DNA of 64,000 nt from Aquabacterium fontiphilum (GTDB lineage: Bacteria > Pseudomonadota > Gammaproteobacteria > Burkholderiales > Burkholderiaceae_C): contig NZ_JAAAPN010000001.1 of assembly GCF_009909205.1 (NCBI RefSeq), positions 310,001 through 374,000 of the forward strand. Direction: 5' to 3'. This document shows positions 1 through 7,602 of the stretch, one piece after another (positions within the stretch are counted from its first letter, which is position 1; each line of letters begins with the position of its first letter). The notes under the pieces are model-generated. The model ran no database searches. It saw only the letters and a list, made by a program, of their open reading frames with translations, and was not told where the DNA came from. The position numbers were made by a program, and so were the translations under genes.

Positions 1-636
1 CGTGGTGTCGTCCATGTTGGCCGCGGCCGTCATCTCCAGCAGCTGGGTGAAGCCCAGGATGGCATTGAGCGGCGCCCGCATGCCGTGGCTCAGGCGCGAC
101 AGGAACTCGGTGCGCGTGGCCAGCGCAATCTCGGTTTCGAGTCGGCGATCGTGCTCGGCCTCCGCCCGGCGCCGATCACCCAGATCGGTCAGTACCTCGA
201 TGTAGCGGTGAATCTCGCCGTCGGCGCCCTGGATGGGGTGAACCGAGCGGGCCACCCAGAAGGCTTCGCCATCCTTGCGGTGATGGCATACGGTCAGCTT
301 GTCGAGGCCCTGGCCGTGCGACAACGACTGGTTGATGCGCGCGATCGTGGCCGGATCGGTCTGGGGGCCGCTGAGCAACTCTTCGGGCAACTGACCATGG
401 CATTCGGTCAGCGTGAAGCCGGTCATGCGTGTGAAGGCCGGGTTCACCCAGGTGATGCAGCGGCGTGCGTCGCACATGAGGATGGCGTCCGTCACGCGGT
501 CGGCAATCAGGGCCAGTTCCTGGTTGGTGGCCTGGGCGCGCTGCAGGGCAGACTGCAGCTGCAGGATCTGTTGTGCCTGCGGGTCCGTGGCGGCCTCGCG
601 GGCCTGTTCTGGCGTGTCGGCAGGACGTTGGGACAT
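1..636 (-). CDS. PAS-domain sensor histidine kinase, C-terminal part outside the window
   Basis: The frame is open from an ATG at 634-636 to the window edge (212 codons), so only the N-terminal part is visible. A short coiled region (residues about 15-35, rich in Q, A and E) leads into one PAS domain (about 40-150; ITWVNPAFTRMTGF and the HHRKDGEAFWV / RYIEVLTDL region typical of PAS plus PAC). A HisKA H-box follows: EFLSRLSHGMRAPLNAILGF, whose His is the expected phosphorylation site. No membrane segment is present, so it should be cytosolic. The ATPase domain, and any receiver domain, lie beyond base 1. In the H-box, Gly-Met replaces the common Glu-Leu/Met after His, a frequent variant in Burkholderiales PAS kinases. 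The signal sensed cannot be told. Confidence 0.85.
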   Translation of the reverse strand, partial: MSQRPADTPEQAREAATDPQAQQILQLQSALQRAQATNQELALIADRVTDAILMCDARRCITWVNPAFTRMTGFTLTECHGQLPEELLSGPQTDPATIARINQSLSHGQGLDKLTVCHHRKDGEAFWVARSVHPIQGADGEIHRYIEVLTDLGDRRRAEAEHDRRLETEIALATRTEFLSRLSHGMRAPLNAILGFTQLLEMTAAANMDDTT

Positions 637-804
637 GTCTCGGCTCCGAACCGTTGGAGGGTCAGTGTACGGGTATCGGGCCCATGTCGCCACCAGGGAA
701 CGTCACCGGATGTGAACGGTCACCCACAGGCATTTCCGGGCTTGGCAAGGGTACATGGTGTGCGGCTACGCTTACGGGGTTTCTGTTTCCTGGCCTGGCC
801 GTTC

Positions 805-1296
805 ATGTCTGACATTTATCGTTTCGACGCGCAATCCATTTCTGGCGAAACCGTGCCGCTGTCGCAGTACCGCGGGCAGGTCATGCTCATCGTCAACACC
901 GCCAGCAAGTGCGGCTTCACGCCGCAGTTCGAGGGGCTGGAGCAGCTGTGGCAGAGCCACGGCCCGCGCGGCCTGGCGATCCTGGGCTTTCCGTGCAACC
1001 AGTTCGGTGGGCAAGACCCGGGCAGCAACGACGAGATCGCCGGCTTCTGTCAGCGCAACTACGGTGTGAGCTTCCCGATGATGGCCAAGATCGATGTGAA
1101 CGGCCCGGATGCCCATCCGCTGTACCGCTATCTGGTCGAACAGGCGCCCGGCATCCTGGGCACCAAGGCCATCAAATGGAACTTCACCAAGTTCCTGGTG
1201 GGGCGCGATGGCCGTGTGCTGGGCCGCTATGCGCCCACCGATTCGCCCAAGTCGCTGATCAAGGACATCGAGGCCGCGCTGGCGGCCAGCGCTTGA
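805..1296 (+). CDS. Glutathione peroxidase (thioredoxin-fold thiol peroxidase)
   Basis: A 163-residue protein, the usual length for bacterial glutathione peroxidases of the BtuE/BsaA type. It shows the family signature NTASKCGFTPQFEGL with peroxidatic Cys36, followed by the FPCNQFGGQDPG motif and WNFTKFLVGRDG near the C-terminus, which supply the Gln and Trp of the catalytic tetrad. Cys replaces selenocysteine. It should reduce hydroperoxides, in bacteria most likely at the expense of thioredoxin rather than glutathione. The frame stays open far upstream, but the MSDIYRFDAQSI start at 805 matches the family N-terminus. No signal peptide is present. The next gene lies 93 nt downstream on the same strand. 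Confidence 0.93.
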   Translation: MSDIYRFDAQSISGETVPLSQYRGQVMLIVNTASKCGFTPQFEGLEQLWQSHGPRGLAILGFPCNQFGGQDPGSNDEIAGFCQRNYGVSFPMMAKIDVNGPDAHPLYRYLVEQAPGILGTKAIKWNFTKFLVGRDGRVLGRYAPTDSPKSLIKDIEAALAASA

Positions 1297-1389
1297 CGCG
1301 AGCGTGTGGCAAAAAGCCCGAGCGCCTGCATCGGGTTTGCGCTTTGCTGCTTCAATGCGCGATCCAACACCCAATTTGCGAGGATCACG

Positions 1390-2289
1390 ATGAAGCTGAT
1401 GGATTACGGCGTCAAGCCGATCGATTTCCAGAACCCGGGCACCGCGTCGCGCGATGCGGCTGACGGGCTGACGCGCCGCAGCTTCGTGGTGACCTCGCTG
1501 GCCTCGGGCTTTGCCGTGGCCTCACAGCCGCTGCTGGCGCAGGCTATCACCACCGACACCAAGGGGCTGGTTGCTGGTGAGGTGCAGATCCCGGTGGCCG
1601 GCGGGCAGATCCCCGCTTACCGCGCCATGCCGGCCAAGGCGGGCAAGCACCCGGTGGTGCTGGTGGTGCAGGAGATCTTCGGTGTGCACGAGCACATCAA
1701 GGACATGTGCCGCCGCTACGCCAAGGCCGGTTACTACGCGATCGCGCCCGAGATGTTCGCGCGCCAGGGCGATGTCTCGAAGATGACGGACATCAACGCC
1801 ATCCTGTCGCAGGTGGTCTCCAAGGTGCCCGATGCGCAGGTGTGCGCCGATCTGGACGCGGCCGTGGCCTTTGCCGGCGCCAGCGGCCGTGCAGACACGC
1901 GCCGCGTGGGCCTGGTGGGCTACTGCTGGGGCGGTCGCACGGCCTGGATCTACGCGCACCACAACCCGAAGCTGAAGGCCGCGGTGGCCTACTACGGCCT
2001 GCTCAGCGGCATGAAGTCCGACATCAAGCCGGCCGATCCGGTCGACCTGGCCGAGCAAATCAAGGTGCCGGTGCTGGGCCTGTATGCCGGCATCGACGCC
2101 TACATTCCGATGGAGGTGGTCGACCGCATGCGCGCCGGCCTGGCCAAGTCAGGCAGCGGCTCCGAGATCATCGTGTTCCCCAATGTGAACCACGGTTTCA
2201 ACGCCGATTACCGCCCCACGTATGACAAGGGGGCGGCGCGCTATGCGCAGCAGCTGGCCTTCGACTGGCTCAAGGACCACGGCGCCTGA
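1390..2289 (+). CDS. Dienelactone hydrolase family protein with a Tat signal
   Basis: An alpha/beta hydrolase of the dienelactone hydrolase family, 299 residues. It has the family Cys nucleophile in GYCWGG (Cys179) and a plausible triad with Asp236 (GIDAYIP) and His268 (NHGFN). QEIFGVHEHIKDMCRR is the usual early DLH motif. Residues 1-52 form an N-terminal extension with a twin-arginine signal, TRRSFVVTSLASG, and a likely cleavage site after AQA, so the enzyme should be exported folded. The true substrate is unknown; secreted DLH homologues hydrolyse assorted lactones and esters. The start at 1390 keeps the twin-Arg region; an upstream ATG at 1306 would add an unlikely sequence. Its stop codon forms half of a palindrome shared with the convergent fghA. 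Confidence 0.88.
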   Translation: MKLMDYGVKPIDFQNPGTASRDAADGLTRRSFVVTSLASGFAVASQPLLAQAITTDTKGLVAGEVQIPVAGGQIPAYRAMPAKAGKHPVVLVVQEIFGVHEHIKDMCRRYAKAGYYAIAPEMFARQGDVSKMTDINAILSQVVSKVPDAQVCADLDAAVAFAGASGRADTRRVGLVGYCWGGRTAWIYAHHNPKLKAAVAYYGLLSGMKSDIKPADPVDLAEQIKVPVLGLYAGIDAYIPMEVVDRMRAGLAKSGSGSEIIVFPNVNHGFNADYRPTYDKGAARYAQQLAFDWLKDHGA

Positions 2290-2299
2290 TTCAGGCGCC
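2281..2299. terminator. Palindrome spanning both stop codons of the convergent DLH and fghA genes
   Basis: The 19 bases are GGCGCCTGA, T, TCAGGCGCC: two perfect 9-base arms around one base. The TGA of the hydrolase (2287-2289) and the TGA of fghA (2291-2293 on the other strand) are the inner ends of the arms. As RNA it would form a 6-bp GC stem with a 7-base loop on either strand. It could act as a small two-way transcription stop, but no U-tract follows, so this role is inferred. Confidence 0.4.
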
Positions 2300-3148
2300 C
2301 AGCGACCGGGCGTGGTGGGCGATGTGATCGGCCACCACGCTCTGGATGAAGTAATAGCCGTGGTCGTAGCCCGCATGGCGGCGCAGCGTCAGCGGTTGCG
2401 TCACCTTGGCACACGCGGCCTCGAAGGCCTCTGGGTGCAACTGTGTGGGCAGAAACTTGTCGGCCAGGCCCTGATCGATGAGGATGCCCTCCGGGTAAGG
2501 CACGGCCTGCTGCTGCGCCATCAGGCAGGCGGCGTCGTGCGCCGCCCAGCGGCTGCGGTCGGGCCCCAGGTAGCCGGAAAAGGCTTTCTCGCCCCACGGG
2601 CAGTTGACCGGGTTGGCAATGGGCGCAAAGGCCGAGACGCTGCGGTACTGCCCGGGGTGGCGCAGCGCGAGCGTCAGCGCCCCATGGCCGCCCATTGAGT
2701 GGCCGAAGATGCCCGCGCGCGCCGGGTCCGCCGGCAGGTGCTGGCCCACCAGGCCATGCAGCTCTTGCGTGAGGTAGGTTTCCATGCGCCAGTGCGCCGC
2801 CCAGGGCGCTTCGGTCGCATCCAGATAGAAGCCGGCACCCACGCCGAAGTCCCAGCTGTCGGCCTGGCCGGGGAGGTCGGTGCCGCGTGGGCTGGTGTCG
2901 GGCGTCACGATGGCCAAGCCGTGCTGCGCGGCGTGCTGCTGCGCACCGGCCTTGATGGCAAAAGTCTCTTCGGTGCAGGTTAGCCCGGCGAGGTAGAACA
3001 ACACCGGTACCCGCGCCCCGGGTTGCAGCGCCTGCGGCGGCAGGTAGACGCCGAACTGCATCGGCAGGCCGATGACGTCGGATGCATGGCGGTAGAAGCG
3101 CTGCACGCCGCCAAAGCAGGCGTGCTCGCTGAGCAGCTCCAGCGCCAT
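2291..3148 (-). CDS. fghA: S-formylglutathione hydrolase
   Basis: A 285-residue esterase-D family enzyme that hydrolyses S-formylglutathione to formate and glutathione, the last step of glutathione-dependent formaldehyde oxidation in the cytosol. Nucleophile Ser151 lies in GHSMGGHGAL. The YLAGLTCTEETF and PDTSPRGTDLPG motifs are near-diagnostic for FghA, and GYDHGYYFI supplies the His. Length equals the family norm. It starts only one base downstream of the adhC stop codon, so the two are surely co-transcribed. The pair follows the arsenosugar genes on the same strand. It is convergent with the dienelactone hydrolase-like gene. Confidence 0.96.
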   Translation of the reverse strand: MALELLSEHACFGGVQRFYRHASDVIGLPMQFGVYLPPQALQPGARVPVLFYLAGLTCTEETFAIKAGAQQHAAQHGLAIVTPDTSPRGTDLPGQADSWDFGVGAGFYLDATEAPWAAHWRMETYLTQELHGLVGQHLPADPARAGIFGHSMGGHGALTLALRHPGQYRSVSAFAPIANPVNCPWGEKAFSGYLGPDRSRWAAHDAACLMAQQQAVPYPEGILIDQGLADKFLPTQLHPEAFEAACAKVTQPLTLRRHAGYDHGYYFIQSVVADHIAHHARSLGA

Positions 3149-3149
3149 G

Positions 3150-4268
<1,119 letters not shown>

Positions 4269-4335
4269 GGTGGGGTCCTTCTTGTTCGACGTGTTCAACG
4301 GGTTGCCCACGATACCGAAAAAGCCGTGTGCCTGC

Positions 4336-5397
4336 TCAGCAGCAGCCGCCAGAAGCGCCAGCCGAACCGCCGCCCGAGGCCGTCGCACTGCCGGCGTCGA
4401 AGGGGATGCTGCTGCCGCAGCCTTCGAACAAACCGTAGTGTGCGCTGAAGTCCCCGATGAACGCGAAATGACGCGCAAAGCGCGTCTCGTGCAGCATGCG
4501 GAAGGTGTTGCCGCAGACGGGGAAGACGCGCCCCGTCTCGATGGCGTGGTGCTTGTCGAGCATGAAGCCGTGAGGCTGGTTGGGGATGCTGCCCTGGTAG
4601 ATCACGGCCTGGCCATGGTCTTCGCAGGCGTCTTCCAGTGCGTCGAGCTTGAACAGGCGGTAGGTAGCCGAATAAAAGCGCAAGGGGCCGGTCTTGGCGG
4701 CCAGGGCCGGGTCGGTGACCGCCAGGGGGCGGTCGTCCACCAGGCGCGGGTCAATGAAGCCCGCGCCCCGGGCCAGGCGCAAGAAATCGTTCCAGTACAG
4801 CGCGCCGCCCAGGCACTCGCCGTAGAGCACCGGGTCGTTGCGCACCGCGTCGGGCACGCGACGGTCGGCGTAGACGTCCGAGAAATAGAACTCGCCACCG
4901 GGTTTGAGCAGGCGCTGCACGCCGGCCAGCACGGCGGCCTTGTCCGGCGACAGGTTCACCACGCAGTTCGACACTATCACATCGAAGCTGCTGGGCGCCA
5001 GATCCAGTTCATCCAACCGTTCGATGTAGCCGTGCAGAAAGCGCACGTTGTCGTAGCCAAAGGCCTCGGCATGGTAGGCCTGATGGGCGCGGGCCACGGC
5101 CAGTTGTTCGTCGGTCATGTCCACGCCCACGACCTCGCCCGTGGGGCCCACCAGTTGGGCCAGCGCGTATACATCGCGGCCCGAGCCACAACCCAGGTCC
5201 AGCACGCGGCAGCCTTCCAGCAAGGGCGGGCACACCAGGCCGCAGCCGTAGTAGCGCGAGAGCACCTCGGGGTGGATCTTGGCCAGCAGGGGTTTGAGCC
5301 ACTCGGGCACCTGGCTGATGTCGCAGCAGGCGGTGGTCTTGAGATCGGCCGTGCTGCTGAGCTGCTTGCCGTAATAGTCTTGAACCAGGTCGTGCAT
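4336..5397 (-). CDS. arsM: Arsenite S-adenosylmethionine methyltransferase of the arsenosugar type
   Basis: A 353-residue class I methyltransferase. SAM motif I is VLDLGCGSG (about residues 66-74). Three cysteines correspond to the arsenite-binding set of ArsM: Cys52 (YYGCGLVCP), Cys146 (SNCVVNLS) and Cys196 (GECLGGAL). The 50-residue distance between the last two equals that in the algal enzyme. Extra cysteines sit at 24-25 and in a Gly/Ala-rich tail ending Cys-Cys. ArsM methylates trivalent arsenic, giving dimethylarsenic species. Next to arsS this should be the first committed step towards arsenosugars. A good AGGAG site precedes the 5397 start, and the upstream gene ends two bases before it. 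Identity with ArsM rather than a generic methyltransferase rests on the cysteines and on the neighbours. Confidence 0.87.
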   Translation of the reverse strand: MHDLVQDYYGKQLSSTADLKTTACCDISQVPEWLKPLLAKIHPEVLSRYYGCGLVCPPLLEGCRVLDLGCGSGRDVYALAQLVGPTGEVVGVDMTDEQLAVARAHQAYHAEAFGYDNVRFLHGYIERLDELDLAPSSFDVIVSNCVVNLSPDKAAVLAGVQRLLKPGGEFYFSDVYADRRVPDAVRNDPVLYGECLGGALYWNDFLRLARGAGFIDPRLVDDRPLAVTDPALAAKTGPLRFYSATYRLFKLDALEDACEDHGQAVIYQGSIPNQPHGFMLDKHHAIETGRVFPVCGNTFRMLHETRFARHFAFIGDFSAHYGLFEGCGSSIPFDAGSATASGGGSAGASGGCC

Positions 5398-5399
5398 GG

Positions 5400-6194
5400 T
5401 CAGGGCTCCTGTGTGGGGGATGTGTTCGATGAGGATGAGGCTGGCTGCAGCGTCGTGCCTGTCGGGAAGCGACACGGCTGATCGCGGGCCACGAAGTGCA
5501 GGTCGGCGAAGCCGGCCCGGGCGCGCTCGCCAGTGTTGTCGGTGTCCGAGGCGACGGCCAGCAAGGCGGCCTGGTGCTCGAAGGCGCCGAAGTGCCGGCG
5601 CGCATCGGCCAGCACATCGCGGCGCTCGGTCACCCAGCGGCCGGCTTCGGTCGCGCCGCTGCGCGTGACGATCATCTGCGTGCGGTCGGTGTAGGCGTTG
5701 GGTCGAGTGGTGCCCACCGGGTGGCGGTTGTCCCACACGTAGTTGAGTGCGGCGTCGGGCACCTGTTGGCCAAACAGGCTGCGGGCCAAAGCCAGCTGGG
5801 CGCGCACGCCAAAGCTCAGGGCCTCGGGCGGCAGCTTCAGTGCCACGTAAACACGGGCGGCATAGTCGTCGCCGGCCTTGCGCGTCAGGTCGGCGGTTTT
5901 CAGCACGTCATCGACGCGCCAGCGCCAGCACAGCACGGGGGTGTTGGTGAGCGTGATGGCCAGTGGGCGAGCCATCAAGGCCATGCTGGCGTCGGCCTGC
6001 GCCTCGATGCCGGTCACGCCATCCCAGGTGGTGACGCGGTAGCGAGTGGGGGTGAGCCGCTCGTTGAGGCGCACCAGCTGCCACGGCGCAGGCACCTGGG
6101 CCGACGGCTGGTGGAACTGGCCTACCATGACGATGGCCGCCGGCGGTGCGGCGGGTGGGGTGGGCGGTGTGGGTGGGGTGTCCAGGGGCAACAT
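5400..6194 (-). CDS. DUF3047 family protein in the arsenosugar cluster
   Basis: A 264-residue protein with the DUF3047 signature: CWRWRVDDVLKTADLTRKAG, DDYAARVYVAL, ALNYVWDNRHP, NAYTDRTQMIV and SDTDNTGERARAGFADLHF. The function of this family is not established. Members are usually exported, but here the N-terminus is a Thr/Pro-rich run (residues 4-18) and no clear signal peptide is seen. The true start may be the Met at 6128, which removes that run. Neither start has a good ribosome site. It lies between the second glycosyltransferase and arsM, two bases from the arsM start, and so is part of the operon. A role in arsenic or cell-envelope chemistry is only suggested by this position. Confidence 0.8.
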   Translation of the reverse strand: MLPLDTPPTPPTPPAAPPAAIVMVGQFHQPSAQVPAPWQLVRLNERLTPTRYRVTTWDGVTGIEAQADASMALMARPLAITLTNTPVLCWRWRVDDVLKTADLTRKAGDDYAARVYVALKLPPEALSFGVRAQLALARSLFGQQVPDAALNYVWDNRHPVGTTRPNAYTDRTQMIVTRSGATEAGRWVTERRDVLADARRHFGAFEHQAALLAVASDTDNTGERARAGFADLHFVARDQPCRFPTGTTLQPASSSSNTSPTQEP

Positions 6195-6235
6195 GGGGTA
6201 ATGCGTGCCTGTGGGGTGAGTGGGGCGGAGTGTGC

Positions 6236-6907
6236 TCAGCCGGTGGTGGGCCAGCCATGGGGCAGGTGGGCCAGGTCGGCAGGCTCGTCAAGGTCGTGCT
6301 CAGCCGGCCATTCGCGGAGGCTCAGGCCTGCCGCGGCCAGGCGCTGGCGGGTCAAATGGGCCACCTCAGGCGTGCTCCAGGGCATGTCGGTGAACAGCGT
6401 GGGCTCGAAGCGCCTCAGGCCCAGGGCCACGTAGCCGCCGTCGGTGGCCGGCACCATCACGGCATCGTGGCGGTGCAGATCCAGCGCGATGCCATGCAGT
6501 GCCTCGCGGCCCAGCTTGGGGCAGTCGGTGCCGATCAGCACACACGACTGGCCTGCCATCAGCGGGCCGTGTACCGCGCGCGCCATGCGGGCGCCCAGAT
6601 CGCCATCGCCCTGGTCTTGCAGGTGCAGGTGGGGCAGCCAGTCGGTCAGTTCGGGCAGGCCCCACAGGGACTCACCCTGGGCGGGCAACTCAGCGAGGGG
6701 TGTGCCGCACAAGGTCACGGCGGCATCGATCTGCGCGTTTCTCAAAGATTGAGCGGCGGCCAGGGCCTCGCCCAGGGTGTGGTGCAGCAGCCGCCGCGCC
6801 AAGGCGGCCGCCCCTTCGGCGCCCAGGGCAGGAATGAGGCGCGTCTTGGCCTGGCCGGCGCGGGGCGCCTTGGCCATCACGATGAAGCGCACACTCTGGG
6901 TGTTCAT
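6236..6907 (-). CDS. Arsenosugar-type glycosyltransferase 1 (TIGR04282 / DUF2064, CofC-like fold)
   Basis: A 223-residue nucleotidyl/glycosyl transferase-like protein. It opens with the hallmark VMAKAPRAGQAKTRL phosphate-binding loop and carries VLIGTDCPKLG (metal-binding Asp) and VPATDGGYVALGLR, the signature of the family first named rSAM/selenodomain-associated transferase 1 and now linked with arsenosugar synthesis. The reaction has not been shown biochemically as far as I know; transfer of a sugar or glyceryl group to the arsenoriboside is inferred. Its ATG overlaps the stop codon of the upstream transferase as ATGA (6904-6907), so translation is coupled. Confidence 0.88.
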   Translation of the reverse strand: MNTQSVRFIVMAKAPRAGQAKTRLIPALGAEGAAALARRLLHHTLGEALAAAQSLRNAQIDAAVTLCGTPLAELPAQGESLWGLPELTDWLPHLHLQDQGDGDLGARMARAVHGPLMAGQSCVLIGTDCPKLGREALHGIALDLHRHDAVMVPATDGGYVALGLRRFEPTLFTDMPWSTPEVAHLTRQRLAAAGLSLREWPAEHDLDEPADLAHLPHGWPTTG

Positions 6908-7602
6908 CGGTACGCCTTCGCGATCGATTCAGGTGAGGCGCCCAGCCAGTAGGCCAGTCGCAGCCGCCACATCAACACGATGGTGCGCCACACGCCGCGG
7001 CTCTCCCAGCGGCGACCTGACGTCAGGGCACGCGCACGCAGGCAGGCTGGGCGCGACAGGCGCTTGAGTCGGCGCGACAGCTCGATGTCTTCCATCAGTG
7101 GCTGCTCGGGAAAGCCGCCACACGACTCGAACGCGCCTCGCTGCACAAAGATGGCCTGATCGCCAGTGGCGATGCCGGTCAGCCGCGAGCGCAGGTTCAT
7201 CATGCGCGCGACCACGCGCAACCAGGGCGACCGCCCGCTGATATGCACATCGAAGCGCCCCCACACCGGGGCGGGTCTGTGAGCTTCTTGGCTGCTGGCC
7301 GGCGCCAGTGCCTGGATCACCTGCTGCATGGCCCCTTCAGGCAGGCGCGTATCAGCGTGCAGAAACAGCACGATGTCGCCATGGGCGTGTTGTGCGCCAG
7401 CGTTCATCTGGCGTGCACGGCCCCGTTCGGCCTCCACCACGGTGAAGCCTGCCGCGCGAGCCAGCATGACGCTGTCATCGTGGCTGCCGCCGTCCACCAG
7501 CACGACCTCGGCCCCATCCGCTTGGAGCTGCCGCAGGTGGCTCAGCAGCGCCGGCAGCGCAGCGGCCTCGTTCAGCATGGGCACGACCACGCTGAGCCTC
7601 AT
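6904..7602 (-). CDS. Arsenosugar-type glycosyltransferase 2 (TIGR04283, GT2 family)
   Basis: A 232-residue GT-A family glycosyltransferase beginning MRLSVVVPMLNEAAALPALL. It has the nucleotide-binding EVVLVDGGSHDDSV region, the GRARQMNAGAQHAHGDIVLFLHADTRLP segment (the DxD-like acidic site is HAD) and GGFPEQPLMEDIELSRRLKR, all characteristic of rSAM/selenodomain-associated transferase 2. A substrate sugar cannot be read from sequence. The start at 7602 gives an ATGA overlap with the stop of the upstream oxidoreductase. A longer reading to 7680 adds 26 residues unlike the family. With its partner transferase it should finish the arsenosugar side chain (inference). Confidence 0.88.
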   Translation of the reverse strand: MRLSVVVPMLNEAAALPALLSHLRQLQADGAEVVLVDGGSHDDSVMLARAAGFTVVEAERGRARQMNAGAQHAHGDIVLFLHADTRLPEGAMQQVIQALAPASSQEAHRPAPVWGRFDVHISGRSPWLRVVARMMNLRSRLTGIATGDQAIFVQRGAFESCGGFPEQPLMEDIELSRRLKRLSRPACLRARALTSGRRWESRGVWRTIVLMWRLRLAYWLGASPESIAKAYR

